A stretch of DNA of 64,000 nucleotides from Cognatundibacterium rivi (GCF_018139565.1 NZ_JAGSPK010000007.1:62001-126000), one strand, 5' to 3'; positions 37,549-47,533 are shown, numbered from the stretch's first letter. The notes: a model not told the origin generated them from the sequence alone. Made by a program: numbers and translations.

Positions 37549-38907
37549 TCACACCTTCGCTTTCAAATCGTCATTGATCGCCAGCGCAGCCAGCTTGCCA
37601 TGTTGTACCGCCTGTACGGTCAGATCTTGTCCGGCAGTGATGCAATCGCCACCGGCATACACCTTCGCCAGACTGGTTCTGTATTTTTCATCGACCCGGA
37701 TCTTGCCTCCCTCAAGCTGTAAATGCTGTGCCGCAGTATCCTGCAGAATGGCCAGATCCAGGCTCTGCCCTATCGCTTTAAATATCGCCTGGGCCGGAAG
37801 TTCTATTGTTTCACCCGTTGTTTTCAGTTTCCCATCAACGACAACGGTCTTTTCAAATCGCATTCCAGCGACGTTTCCAGCGGTATCCAACAACACTTCC
37901 TGTGGCTGCGCCCAGGTCAGGATACGAACCTGATTTTCCTTCGCAATCGATTGCTCGTGCGCAGTCGCAGACATATCTTCTGCACCGCGGCGATACACCA
38001 GCGTCACGTCTTCTGCACCAAGACGGGCAATCTGAACTGCCATATCAATCGCCGTGTTACCCGCGCCAATCACGACACACTGACGCGGAACCGGCAAGCG
38101 ACTCAGATCATCGGTCTGACGCAATTCTGCGATGTAATCGACTGCCGCGACGATACCAGGTGCATCTTCATCAGCAAGACCAAGCCGACGGCTCGCACCT
38201 AAACCTACAGCCAGAAACACGGCATCGTAGTCACGCTGTAAATCAGACAGATTTACATTTTTTCCTAATACCTGACCATGCCGCACACTAATCCCACCAA
38301 TCTGCAACAGAAAATCGACTTCGCGCTGGGCTGTCTCGCCAACTAATTTGTATTTGGCAATGCCGTATTCGTTCAATCCGCCAGAGCGTGGCTGAGCTTC
38401 AAATATCACGACGTCATGCCCTGCTCGCGCCAGTTGATGGGCACAAGAAAGACCGGCAGGGCCTGCGCCGACAATCGCGATTTTTTTTCCAGTCGCGGCG
38501 GCACGCGTAAATGGATGCGCCGGAAAATGCATGTGATCCAAGGCATAGCGCTGCAGCAAACCTATTCTGACTGGTGCCCCTTCAGCATCATGATTACGCA
38601 CGCATGCGTGCTCACATAAAATCTCTGTCGGGCAAACACGTGCACAACTGGCACCGAGAATGTTCTGATCCAAAATACTTTTTGCCGCACCATTGATATT
38701 GCCGGTCGCAATGTTCTGAATAAAACCGGGAACGTCTATTTCAGTAGGACAGATGCGTGTGCAAGGTGCATCATAACAATACAAACAGCGTTCGCTTTCT
38801 ATCGCAGCTTGACGACTGCTTAAACCTGGTTGCAGATCGGTGAATTTTTCCTGCAGTTGTTCATTGCTACAAGTCGCTGATGCAACATGCTTGAGTGCTT
38901 CCAACAT
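37549..38907 (-). CDS. preT: NAD-dependent dihydropyrimidine dehydrogenase, electron-transfer subunit PreT
   Basis: A 452-residue glutamate synthase small-subunit-like flavoprotein that passes electrons from NADH to PreA. N-terminal Fe-S region with ESERCLYCYDAPCTRICP and GASCARVCPTEILCEHAC, an FAD Rossmann motif VGAGPAGLSCAHQLARAG, and an NAD Rossmann motif VIGAGNTAIDMAVQIARLGA. ATG 38907 has GGAG at 7 nt; an in-frame TTG at 38919 is rejected. First gene of preT-preA, transcribed toward the permease operon. Confidence 0.95.
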   Translation of the reverse strand: MLEALKHVASATCSNEQLQEKFTDLQPGLSSRQAAIESERCLYCYDAPCTRICPTEIDVPGFIQNIATGNINGAAKSILDQNILGASCARVCPTEILCEHACVRNHDAEGAPVRIGLLQRYALDHMHFPAHPFTRAAATGKKIAIVGAGPAGLSCAHQLARAGHDVVIFEAQPRSGGLNEYGIAKYKLVGETAQREVDFLLQIGGISVRHGQVLGKNVNLSDLQRDYDAVFLAVGLGASRRLGLADEDAPGIVAAVDYIAELRQTDDLSRLPVPRQCVVIGAGNTAIDMAVQIARLGAEDVTLVYRRGAEDMSATAHEQSIAKENQVRILTWAQPQEVLLDTAGNVAGMRFEKTVVVDGKLKTTGETIELPAQAIFKAIGQSLDLAILQDTAAQHLQLEGGKIRVDEKYRTSLAKVYAGGDCITAGQDLTVQAVQHGKLAALAINDDLKAKV

Positions 38908-39015
38908 AGGTGGCTCCAATTCAGCAATATCGTTGGTGATTGTTTATTTCTGATGACAACAACTTCGTCTGTTTTTGTTAGCAATTTTCGTGACAGGGGC
39001 ACAGCAATAACAGTA

Positions 39016-39072
39016 ACGGCGACACCGGTGATGCTCAGCTAAAGTAAGCAAACATCAAATTGGTGTCGCCGT
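39016..39072. other. Long-armed inverted repeat between the aminotransferase and preT genes
   Basis: ACGGCGACACC (39016-39026) and GGTGTCGCCGT (39062-39072) are perfect 11-bp complements, 35 bp apart. It may be a hairpin ending the aminotransferase message or part of preT control; a second smaller dyad CGCTGAC/GTCAGCG follows at 39120-39147. Confidence 0.55.
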
Positions 39073-39161
39073 CATCGGCAGCACAAAACTCTTTTTCGTT
39101 AAGAAGCGTCGCAACAGATCGCTGACAGTGACGAAGTGACGTCAGCGTCCGGCGCAATAGT

Positions 39162-40472
39162 TCAAACCGTTTTCTTCAGGATATCGGCGAGTTTTCCAAA
39201 CAAATCATCGATATGTTTTTTCTCCAGTACTAAAGGAGGTGATAAAGCAATGATGTCGCCAGTCGTGCGTATCAACACACCTTCGGCAAAGGCCTGTTTG
39301 TACACCGCCATCGCACGCGCACCGACTTTTCCAGGAATCGATGCCAGCTCGATCGCACCGATCAGGCCAACGTTACGCAAGTCGATCACATGCGGCAAAC
39401 CTTTCAGTGAATGCAGTGCATCTTCCCAATACGTAGTCATGCTTTGCGCGTGCTCCAGCACTTTTTCTTCTTTGAATACTTTGAGTGAAGCCAGCCCTGC
39501 GGCACATGCCAGTGGGTGACCTGAATAGGTATAACCATGGAAAAACTCGATGCCAGCGGGACTGTCCAGCAGCGTTTCATAAATCATAGCTTTACTGAAG
39601 ACAGCCCCCATTGGTACAACACCATTGGTCAGCCCTTTGGCGGTCGTCATCAGATCAGGTGTGACATCAAAAAAATCGCTGGCAAACGGTGTTGCCATAC
39701 GTCCGAAGCCGGTAATCACCTCATCGAAAATCAGCAGAATACCGTGCTTATCGCATAATTCGCGCAAGCGTTTCAGGTAGCCTTTGGGCGGCAGAATCAC
39801 ACCAGCGGAGCCCGACAATGGTTCCACAATGACTGCAGCTATCGTCGATACGTCATGTAACGCAACGATGCGATCGAGCTCCTCGGCGAGATGGGTGCCA
39901 TATTCAGGAATGCCACGGCTATATGCATTTTTTTCGAGGTTATAGGTATGCGGCAGATAATCGACGCCACCCAGCAAATTCGCAAATTGTTTGCGATTCG
40001 CCGGCAAGCCACCGAGCGACATGCCACCAAAGCCTACACCATGGTAGCCACGCTCACGGCTGATGAAGCGGGTGCGTTGCGCCTCGCCACGCGCACGGTG
40101 ATATGCCAGCACCATCTTCATCGCCGTATCAACAGATTCGGAACCAGAATTGGTATAAAACACCTGACCAAACTTATTCCCACTGTAATCAATTAACTGT
40201 TCAGCGAGTTCAAATGCGGCTGGATGCCCCATCTGAAATGCCGGTGCATAATCCAGCGTCGCAATTGCTTCCTGCACCGCTTTGACGATCGTCGGATGAG
40301 AATGCCCCAGCGGCACACACCACAGGCCAGCAGTACCATCGAGAATCTCGCGACCATCCTGATCGCGGTAATACATCCCGGCAGCCGAAGCAACGACACG
40401 CGGTGCTTCCTTGTAATCACGATTGGCCGTAAACGGCATCCAGTACGCATTGAGTTGTTGTTTGCTAAGCAT
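39162..40472 (-). CDS. Omega-amino acid aminotransferase (beta-alanine:pyruvate type)
   Basis: A 436-residue class III PLP-dependent aminotransferase, catalytic Lys279 in TTAKGLTNG, with YTNSGSESVDTAMKMVLAYHRA and the IFDEVITGFGR cofactor-binding motif. The start MLSKQQLNAYWMPFTANRDYKEAPR closely follows the omega-amino acid:pyruvate aminotransferase pattern. It would convert beta-alanine (and beta-aminoisobutyrate) to malonate semialdehyde, completing the path encoded next door. AGGAGAG precedes the ATG, and a RutR-like operator lies 19 bp upstream. Confidence 0.92.
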   Translation of the reverse strand: MLSKQQLNAYWMPFTANRDYKEAPRVVASAAGMYYRDQDGREILDGTAGLWCVPLGHSHPTIVKAVQEAIATLDYAPAFQMGHPAAFELAEQLIDYSGNKFGQVFYTNSGSESVDTAMKMVLAYHRARGEAQRTRFISRERGYHGVGFGGMSLGGLPANRKQFANLLGGVDYLPHTYNLEKNAYSRGIPEYGTHLAEELDRIVALHDVSTIAAVIVEPLSGSAGVILPPKGYLKRLRELCDKHGILLIFDEVITGFGRMATPFASDFFDVTPDLMTTAKGLTNGVVPMGAVFSKAMIYETLLDSPAGIEFFHGYTYSGHPLACAAGLASLKVFKEEKVLEHAQSMTTYWEDALHSLKGLPHVIDLRNVGLIGAIELASIPGKVGARAMAVYKQAFAEGVLIRTTGDIIALSPPLVLEKKHIDDLFGKLADILKKTV

Positions 40473-40490
40473 GTGGCTCTCCTGAAATAA

Positions 40491-40506
40491 TTTACCGATT
40501 GGTAAA
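40491..40506. promoter_or_regulatory. RutR-like operator upstream of the aminotransferase
   Basis: TTTACCGATTGGTAAA is a dyad with perfect 6-bp arms (TTTACC, GGTAAA). It matches most fixed positions of the RutR consensus TTGACCANNTGGTCAA. A RutR-like TetR regulator is encoded at 42191 in the same locus. Confidence 0.6.
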
Positions 40507-40755
40507 AGTATGATGAAATCCTAACCAAGCATATGCACAGAAGACATATACAGCCAGTGGAATTTCATCCAACCGTATTGGCTTTCTGAACTGCACAGTT
40601 TTGATCAAAACGATCCGGATTGAGAATCTGATCGCCGGTAGTAATCACCAGTAGTGATGGCCGGTAATAAAAGCAAATGACATACCAATAGTTGTCATGG
40701 TCGCAGTTCCGGGCAGGATCGCGGCTTGAGCGTTGCAGCATCGGGGGGGATACAA

Positions 40756-42210
40756 ATGGAGTTGACCAAAGAAATGCAACAGACACCTGAACCATGGATC
40801 TGGCCGCAGCTGACGCTGGAACGCGGGCGTCAGGCAAGTCTGGTGGAGCAGATCGTCCGCGAAGTAAGCCAACTGATCCGGCAAAATCGCTTAGCGCTCG
40901 GCAGCAAGATGCCATCGGTACGTCAGTTTGCTAAATGCAATGCCGTCAGCACCTTCACTGTCGTCGAATCCTACGAGCGACTGATCACACTCGGCATGCT
41001 GAGTTCGCGCCGAGGCTCAGGCTATTTTGTGAGCAAACCTGCCAGTGCCCCATCGCCCCTGCTACAAGCGACCACACCTGCCATGCTGGATGCGTTAAGC
41101 CCCGATTTGTATTCCGGTGTTTCATCTGCTTTACCGGTAGGCTCAGGCTGGTTACCACCGGAATGGTATGGTGACGACGTCCTGCTCGACGCACTCAGAC
41201 AAGCGATGCGCATCCCAACCCAACGTCTGCGCGGCTATGGTCATCCGGCCGGCCTTCCCAGTCTGCGTCAGCATCTGGCTCAGCAGTTGTCACAAGAATT
41301 GTTTCAGCTTGATGCGGAACAGATCCTGCTGACCAACGGTGCGACACATGCGTTTGACCTGATATTACGAACGCTGTGTAAGCCCGGCGACACCGTGCTG
41401 GTGGAAAATCCAGGTTACAGCAATTTACTGTCACTGATACGCCATCATGGTTGCATTCCGGTCGGGATACAAAGGGATGCACATGGACTGGACCTTGATG
41501 CACTGATGGAAAAAGCCATACTGCATCAGCCAAAAATCATGTTTGTGAACACGGTACTGCAAAACCCGCTCGGCACCAGCCTTTCGCAGGCGCAGGCGCA
41601 TCGCCTGCTTGCACTGGCAGAGCAATTCGATTTCTGGCTGGTTGAAGATGATATCTACCGCGAACTTTGCACACGCCCCGAACCGTCTTTAGCTGCGATG
41701 GATGGGCTCAGGCGTGTGATACGGGTAGGTAGTTTTTCCAAAGTGCTGTCGCCTACACTACGCGTTGGTTCACTGTGTGCGTCGCACTCGCTGATCGATG
41801 AGTTACTGCGCATCAAAATGCTGACAGGATTGACGACATCGGAAATCAATGAACGTGCGGTGTTGCACGCGATCAGCTCCCGACTCTACCGACGCATGCT
41901 GGAAAAACTTAAACGACAACTCGACACCGCGCGTACTGAGGCAATCAGACTGCTACAGGATGCAGGCCTTACCCTGCTGACTGAACCACGTGGCGGCATG
42001 TTTATCAGCGCCGGATTGCCTGGCTCGACAAGTACAGCCCACGAGATAACGACACTGGCGCTGCACGCGGGCATATTACTGGCTCCAGCAGATTTTTTCA
42101 GTCTTCAGGCAAGCACTTATCCGTGGTTCCGTTTCAATATTGCGTATTGCAACTCAGCGCAATTGCTCACATTTTTACGCGGCATCAGCGATGAGTCCGT
42201 GCATGGATAA
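40756..42210 (+). CDS. MocR/PdxR-type GntR regulator with aminotransferase domain
   Basis: 484 residues. N-terminal GntR winged HTH (about 30-100: LVEQIVREVSQLIRQNRLALGSKMPSVRQFAKCNAVSTFTVVESYERL) fused to a fold-type I aminotransferase domain with PLP Lys329 in GSFSKVLSPTLRVG. MocR proteins sense PLP or amino compounds; beside this aminotransferase it probably responds to beta-alanine or pyrimidine intermediates. ATG 40756 follows GGGGGGA. It is divergent from the aminotransferase gene and overlaps the TetR gene by 20 bp. Confidence 0.9.
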   Translation: MELTKEMQQTPEPWIWPQLTLERGRQASLVEQIVREVSQLIRQNRLALGSKMPSVRQFAKCNAVSTFTVVESYERLITLGMLSSRRGSGYFVSKPASAPSPLLQATTPAMLDALSPDLYSGVSSALPVGSGWLPPEWYGDDVLLDALRQAMRIPTQRLRGYGHPAGLPSLRQHLAQQLSQELFQLDAEQILLTNGATHAFDLILRTLCKPGDTVLVENPGYSNLLSLIRHHGCIPVGIQRDAHGLDLDALMEKAILHQPKIMFVNTVLQNPLGTSLSQAQAHRLLALAEQFDFWLVEDDIYRELCTRPEPSLAAMDGLRRVIRVGSFSKVLSPTLRVGSLCASHSLIDELLRIKMLTGLTTSEINERAVLHAISSRLYRRMLEKLKRQLDTARTEAIRLLQDAGLTLLTEPRGGMFISAGLPGSTSTAHEITTLALHAGILLAPADFFSLQASTYPWFRFNIAYCNSAQLLTFLRGISDESVHG

Positions 42211-42832
42211 ACGTGTGGAAAAAATCTCCAGCGCGCGTGATGCCATTGAGATTCGCATCTTACAAAGCGCGACACAGGTATTTGCAGAATCCGGATTTCA
42301 TGGCAGCTCATTGGCCGTGATCGCGGAACGTGCAGGTATCTCTAAACAAAATTTATTGTATTACTTCGCCAATAAACAAGTGTTGTACCAGAAAGTACTG
42401 GATCAGATTCTGGATCAATGGCTGGAACGCATGGATTTTCTCGCCAGTTCAGATGAAGAACCTGAGCAATTATTGCGGCAATACATACACGCGAAATTAC
42501 GTTTTTCAAAAGAGCAACCGCAGGCCTCACGTGTCTATGCGATGGAAGTCATCAGCGGTGCGGCTGTGTACTCTCAGCAGATGCGTGAAAAAATTTTGCC
42601 TCTGTTTAAAAAGGATATTGCGACGTTTGAAAAATGGATCGCAGCGGGCAAAATCAAGGCCATCAACGCGACCCATTTATTATTTTCCATCTGGGCGATG
42701 ACACAGTCGTATGCGGACTTTGCAACGCAAATGAATCTGGTTCTTGCGCAGGATTCGTTATCAGAACAGGATTTCGATGACGCAGAGGAATTCATCGTCA
42801 GCATGGTTTTACACAGGCTGCACGCTTCCTGA
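42191..42832 (+). CDS. TetR family regulator, RutR-like
   Basis: 213 residues. TetR HTH at about 20-65 (RILQSATQVFAESGFHGSSLAVIAERAGISKQNLLYYFANK) and a C-terminal domain with SRVYAMEVISGA and LLFSIWAMTQSYADFA, as in RutR/YcdC, the uracil- and thymine-sensing repressor of E. coli. A ligand-binding role for uracil is therefore likely. The start ATG 42191 lies inside the end of the MocR gene (an ATG at 42203 is the alternative), so both regulators share a transcript. The matching operator is at 40491-40506. Confidence 0.88.
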   Translation: MSPCMDKRVEKISSARDAIEIRILQSATQVFAESGFHGSSLAVIAERAGISKQNLLYYFANKQVLYQKVLDQILDQWLERMDFLASSDEEPEQLLRQYIHAKLRFSKEQPQASRVYAMEVISGAAVYSQQMREKILPLFKKDIATFEKWIAAGKIKAINATHLLFSIWAMTQSYADFATQMNLVLAQDSLSEQDFDDAEEFIVSMVLHRLHAS

Positions 42833-43009
42833 GCGCTCGCCACACAGGGAAAACATGAAAGTCATGCGAAGAAAATAGATTTTTCAATAATAAAAAATGG
42901 TGTTTTTTGTTAAACATTATTAGTTGTACCAGTGAAACATGTTACCCAGCCTGCTTTCATGATATGAATGTCAGTTACTCTGAATTGATGCCTGTACCGA
43001 ATTTCACCT

Positions 43010-46000
43010 ATGTTGCCACCGGAATATCCTGAAAATGAAGCGCTGCGTCTCAGTACGCTCAGGGAATGCCGTCTGCTCGACAGCCAGCCCGAGGAGAGGT
43101 TTGATCGCCTGACACGCCTTGCGCGCCAGCTTTTTCACACCGATATCGCTCTGATTTCCTTGATTGACGAGGAACGACAATGGTTTAAATCCAGGCAAGG
43201 ACTGGAAGCGCAGGAAACACATCGCGACATTTCATTTTGCGGTCACGCCATTTTGTCGAGTGACGTCTACGTTGTGGAAGATGCCAGCAAAGATATACGG
43301 TTCAGCGATAACCCTCTGGTTCTGGACGCACCCCACATTCGTTTTTATGCCGGCGCACCTTTGCATACAAAAAATGGACAGCGTATCGGCACACTCTGCA
43401 TTATCGATAGTAAAGCCAGGATTCTGACCAAACAAGAATTGGCATCGCTGCGCGATCTGGCCGACTGTGTCGAACATGAAATTGCTAACGAGCAGGCGCA
43501 CCGTCAGCACGATGCCTTACTGACGCTGGCACGCATCACTTCGCTTACCTTCGATGATCCGCAAACCTTATTGCGGGAAACGCTCGCGCTGGGTTGTGAA
43601 TATCTGAAGCTGAGCACCGGCATCATATCCAAAAACGAAGGCGATCATATTTACGTCAGCGTACTGCAATCATCGCTGGAAGCTTTACACGAAGGGCAGC
43701 TGTTTCCCAAAAATCAGACCTATTCTGATTTGCTGAAAGTCGATGAAGGCGTTGTCTGCATTGAGCATATAGCTCAGAGCGAATTCAGCAATCATCCGAG
43801 TTACCAACGCTTCAGGCAAGAGACCTATATCGGTATTCCTCTTTTTCTGGAAGGTCATCGGTATGGAACGCTGGGGTTTTCAGATGGACATCCCCGCGCC
43901 ACTGCCTATAGCGAAGTCGAAATTGAATTCATCAACGTCCTGGGCGACTGGGTCAACAGCACGCTGAAACGACTGGCGCTGGATCATGCGCTGGAACTGC
44001 AGCAAAAATTGAACGACGCCGTCGCCCGGGCTCAATCACAATTTATCAAAGGCCGGGATAAGCGCGAAGGTATCAGGACATTGCTGAACGACATAGTTCT
44101 GCTTACTGGCAGCCGATACGGTCAGGTCTGCAAGGTGCAGCAAAGTAAAACAGGCGGCTATATCCTGAAAAATTATGTCAGCGCAGAGCTTGCTGACAAC
44201 ACTGATCGCGCGACTTCCGACGCTGAGCAAAATGATTTTCCAAAAGAGGTGGTAGCACATTATCTGGATGCGCAGTTTGCTCAGGTTCTTAGCACTGGGC
44301 AAGCTGTATCCGGCAATGCCATCAGCGGTGCGCTTCATCGATTCTTGTGTATTCCGGTTTATTACAATGGCGATATTGTCGCCACTATAGGGCTAATCAA
44401 CAGCAGCGATGCTTACGATCAGCAAACAATAGATTTTCTGCAACCCGCGCTGATTACGATAGGCCAGTTGATCGACGCCGCCAGAGTGCAGCGCCAGCAT
44501 GAAGAAGGTGAACGACGTCTGGCAAATATTATCGAGGGCACCAACATTGGCACCTGGGAATGCGATATCGCCAGCGGAGAAACCGTCTACAACGAACGGT
44601 GGGCTGAAATGCTCGGTTACACGCTGGCAGAGCTGGAGCCCACGACTGTTCAGACCTGGCTGGATTTATGTCACCCTGAAGACTTGAAACGATCAAGCGA
44701 AATGCTGGATCAACATTTCAAGGGCGAGTTACCCTACTTCGATCTGATCAGCCGTATGCGTCATAAGGACGGGCACTGGGTATGGATCCGAGACCGGGGG
44801 TGCGTGGTCAGTTGGAGCGAAGATGGCAAACCACTCGTTATGTCGGGTAGCCATCAGGATGTCACACAGGAGCGACTGGCGGAGGAAAAACTGGCGCATG
44901 CTTATGCGCTCATGGAACAGTCGAACACGGCAGCACGCATAGGCACATGGGAATTCGACATTCAGAGTCGTAAAGTTTTCTGGAGCCAGGTAACCAGACA
45001 AATCCACGAAGTCAGCGACGATTATGAGTCTGATGCCGACCATGCTTTGTTATTTTACAAGCCGGGGAAAAACCGTGACCGGATCTTGCAGCTGATGCGT
45101 GAAGCGATTGCAGACGGGAAAAAATTTGACGAAGAATTTGAAATCATTACGGCGAAACATAAGCAATGCTGGGTTCGTGCAATCGGCTTGCCATACTATC
45201 AGGATGATCAGATCGTTCGCATCTACGGGATTTTTCAAGACATCAGCGACAGCAAGGCAAATGCCGAAGCCTTGCGTGATCAGGCCGCACACACCGAAGC
45301 CATTCTCGACAATGTGCTTGATGGCATCGTCACAATCGATCACACCGGTAAGGTTGATGCGTATAACGCCGCCGCGGCAAAAATATTTGGTTATAACAAA
45401 GACGAAGTGATCGGACAGAATTTCAATATGCTGCTACCAGTCTGGGATGGTGGCAGCCGAAATCAGAAGATCCGGCAAAATGCATTTGAAGAGGGTATTG
45501 GCGTCACGCAGGAAGTCGAGGCCAGACGTAAAGATGGCAGCATTTTCCCACTGGATTTATCCGTCTCAACCGTGCGACGCCGCGGACACCCTTTGTATAT
45601 CGGGCTGGTGCGCGATATTACCGAACGCAAGCGGCTGGAGAGAATTAAAAACGAATTTATTTCTACCGTCAGTCATGAATTGAGAACGCCGCTCACCTCG
45701 ATTTCGGGTGCGCTCGGTCTGGTGCTCGGCGGTGCTACCGGTGCATTACCAAAAAATCTGGCCCCGTTACTGACCATTGCCAGCAAAAATAGCCAGCGCC
45801 TGACTTTCCTGATTAATGATTTACTGGACATGGAAAAACTCAGCGCCGGGCAGATGCATTTCAATATACAACATTACCCTCTGAATTATCTGCTCACGCA
45901 AGCACTGGAAAGCAATCTGACGTTCGGTACGCAAAGAAAAATTCATCTGCAATTACAGGCACCAGTTCCGGATGCCACTGTTGCCGTCGATAGTCAGCGG

Positions 46001-46354
46001 CTGATGCAGATATTGTCCAACCTGCTATCGAATGCGATCAAATATTCACCTGAGAATGAAACGGTAGAAATCAGTGCAGCCATCAGGAAAAATACCGTGC
46101 GCATTTCCGTACGCGATCATGGTGAAGGTATTCCAGCCGATTTTCATTCACGTATTTTCCAGAAATTTGCCCAGGCTGATTCATCCAACACCAGGGAAAA
46201 AGGTGGTACTGGCCTTGGTCTGGCGATTTCCAGAGAGCTGGTTGAACACATGGGTGGCCACATCGGTTTTGATTCCGGCTTACACAAAGGGGCACATTTC
46301 TATATCGATCTGCCCATCGCTGCACCCCGCCCACCGACACCTGTATCAAAGTAA
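43010..46354 (+). CDS. Large soluble sensor histidine kinase (three GAF, three PAS, HisKA, HATPase)
   Basis: 1114 residues with no membrane helix. The first GAF domain (about 15-165) carries the ISLIDEERQWFKSRQG and FCGHAI pattern; two more GAF-like domains follow (about 170-330 and 345-490). Three PAS/PAC repeats (about 500-870) include HPEDLKRSSEMLDQHF, a region with IYGIFQDIS, and AILDNVLDGIVTIDHTGKVDAYN. The kinase core has His889 in STVSHELRTPLTSI, the N-box NLLSNAIKYSP and GGTGLGLAISRELV. No receiver domain and no response regulator gene is adjacent, so the output partner is elsewhere. Signal unknown; internal GAF/PAS domains suggest a cytoplasmic redox, light or small-ligand cue. Confidence 0.9.
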   Translation: MLPPEYPENEALRLSTLRECRLLDSQPEERFDRLTRLARQLFHTDIALISLIDEERQWFKSRQGLEAQETHRDISFCGHAILSSDVYVVEDASKDIRFSDNPLVLDAPHIRFYAGAPLHTKNGQRIGTLCIIDSKARILTKQELASLRDLADCVEHEIANEQAHRQHDALLTLARITSLTFDDPQTLLRETLALGCEYLKLSTGIISKNEGDHIYVSVLQSSLEALHEGQLFPKNQTYSDLLKVDEGVVCIEHIAQSEFSNHPSYQRFRQETYIGIPLFLEGHRYGTLGFSDGHPRATAYSEVEIEFINVLGDWVNSTLKRLALDHALELQQKLNDAVARAQSQFIKGRDKREGIRTLLNDIVLLTGSRYGQVCKVQQSKTGGYILKNYVSAELADNTDRATSDAEQNDFPKEVVAHYLDAQFAQVLSTGQAVSGNAISGALHRFLCIPVYYNGDIVATIGLINSSDAYDQQTIDFLQPALITIGQLIDAARVQRQHEEGERRLANIIEGTNIGTWECDIASGETVYNERWAEMLGYTLAELEPTTVQTWLDLCHPEDLKRSSEMLDQHFKGELPYFDLISRMRHKDGHWVWIRDRGCVVSWSEDGKPLVMSGSHQDVTQERLAEEKLAHAYALMEQSNTAARIGTWEFDIQSRKVFWSQVTRQIHEVSDDYESDADHALLFYKPGKNRDRILQLMREAIADGKKFDEEFEIITAKHKQCWVRAIGLPYYQDDQIVRIYGIFQDISDSKANAEALRDQAAHTEAILDNVLDGIVTIDHTGKVDAYNAAAAKIFGYNKDEVIGQNFNMLLPVWDGGSRNQKIRQNAFEEGIGVTQEVEARRKDGSIFPLDLSVSTVRRRGHPLYIGLVRDITERKRLERIKNEFISTVSHELRTPLTSISGALGLVLGGATGALPKNLAPLLTIASKNSQRLTFLINDLLDMEKLSAGQMHFNIQHYPLNYLLTQALESNLTFGTQRKIHLQLQAPVPDATVAVDSQRLMQILSNLLSNAIKYSPENETVEISAAIRKNTVRISVRDHGEGIPADFHSRIFQKFAQADSSNTREKGGTGLGLAISRELVEHMGGHIGFDSGLHKGAHFYIDLPIAAPRPPTPVSK

Positions 46355-46449
46355 AAAGACGCTGGGGCAGCTATAATCTCGTTAGTGCGAAAATTCCAAA
46401 AGTAAATGTCCTCGCCGGATTTTTACTCCCGCAGTGGTTGATGCAGATG

Positions 46450-46475
46450 CGTGTTTTGCTAAAACGCGGCTTTTT
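46450..46475 (+). terminator. Intrinsic terminator after the sensor kinase gene
   Basis: CGTGTTTT (46450-46457) pairs with AAAACGCG (46461-46468), one G-U pair, 3-nt loop, then GCTTTTT. It lies about 30 bp before tsaD, so tsaD needs a promoter in or after the hairpin. Confidence 0.7.
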
Positions 46476-46504
46476 ATACTTCAAAAAATTTCAAAAATAA
46501 CTTC

Positions 46505-47533
46505 ATGATAGTGCTAGGTGTTGAATCTTCCTGTGACGAAACAGGGCTGGCTTTGTATGACACGCAACGTGGTTTGCTTGCGCATGCCTTACATTCGCAA
46601 ATCGCCATGCACAGAGAATATGGTGGTGTCGTACCCGAACTGGCTTCGCGCGATCACGTTCGCCGCACTCTGCCTTTATTAAATGAAGTCATGCAGAAAG
46701 CAGCGATACAGAAACACGATATCGATGCGATTGCCTACACTCAGGGACCCGGGCTCGCTGGCGCCTTATTGGTCGGTGCCTCTTTTGCCTGCGGCCTTGG
46801 CATGGCACTGAATAAACCGGTACTCGGCGTGCATCACCTCGAAGGTCATTTGTTGTCGCCACTACTGGCCAGCCAGCCGCCGGAGTTTCCATTTATCGCA
46901 TTATTAGTCTCTGGCGGCCACACGCAATTAATGCGGGTCGATGGTATCGGTGCATATCAGTTACTCGGTGAAACCCTCGATGATGCTGCGGGCGAAGCAT
47001 TCGACAAATCCGCAAAACTACTCGGGCTACCTTATCCGGGCGGCCCAGAAATTTCCCGGCTGGCAGAATTCGGCAATCCTGGCGTGTTTACCTTTCCGCG
47101 CCCTATGCTGCATTCCAAAGACTTGAATTTCAGTTTTTCTGGTCTGAAAACAGCGGTACTGACTGTCGTTAAAAATCAGACCGCCAATATCTGCGAACAA
47201 AGCAAGGCTGATATCGCGCGCGGCTTCGTCGATGCGCTGGTTGATGTGCTGGTTGCCAAGTGCGTCACCGCGATGAAAGAAAGCGGTCTCAAACGACTGG
47301 TGATTGCGGGTGGTGTCGGCGCTAACCGGCAGTTACGTGCTGCGTTAAATGCAGCCGCTGCCAAGCGTCGCTTTCAGGTGTATTACCCGGAACTGGAATT
47401 CTGCACCGATAACGGTGCCATGATTGCGTTTGCGGGGGCGATGCGACTCAAAAAAAATCCCGCGGCAGCGACGCGGGATTATGGTTTCAATGTACGGCCA
47501 CGCTGGCCTTTGCATGAATTAAGTGCTGCCTGA
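46505..47533 (+). CDS. tsaD: tRNA N6-threonylcarbamoyladenosine synthase subunit TsaD
   Basis: Catalyses transfer of threonylcarbamoyl to A37 of ANN-decoding tRNAs together with TsaB and TsaE. 342 residues, normal length. Family start [19 protein letters not shown], the metal-binding HLEGH at 111-115, SGGHTQLM, and [13 protein letters not shown]. The 3' end of the coding sequence contains a perfect hairpin that reads as a terminator for the opposite strand (47450-47479). Monocistronic. Confidence 0.97.
   Translation: MIVLGVESSCDETGLALYDTQRGLLAHALHSQIAMHREYGGVVPELASRDHVRRTLPLLNEVMQKAAIQKHDIDAIAYTQGPGLAGALLVGASFACGLGMALNKPVLGVHHLEGHLLSPLLASQPPEFPFIALLVSGGHTQLMRVDGIGAYQLLGETLDDAAGEAFDKSAKLLGLPYPGGPEISRLAEFGNPGVFTFPRPMLHSKDLNFSFSGLKTAVLTVVKNQTANICEQSKADIARGFVDALVDVLVAKCVTAMKESGLKRLVIAGGVGANRQLRAALNAAAAKRRFQVYYPELEFCTDNGAMIAFAGAMRLKKNPAAATRDYGFNVRPRWPLHELSAA
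47450..47479 (-). terminator. Intrinsic terminator for plsY embedded in the tsaD coding end
   Basis: On the minus strand ATCCCGCG (47479-47472) pairs with CGCGGGAT (47464-47457), 7-nt loop, followed by eight T residues (47457-47450, including the last stem base). It is a textbook terminator for the convergent plsY message, lying inside tsaD codons that encode [12 protein letters not shown]. Confidence 0.8.
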
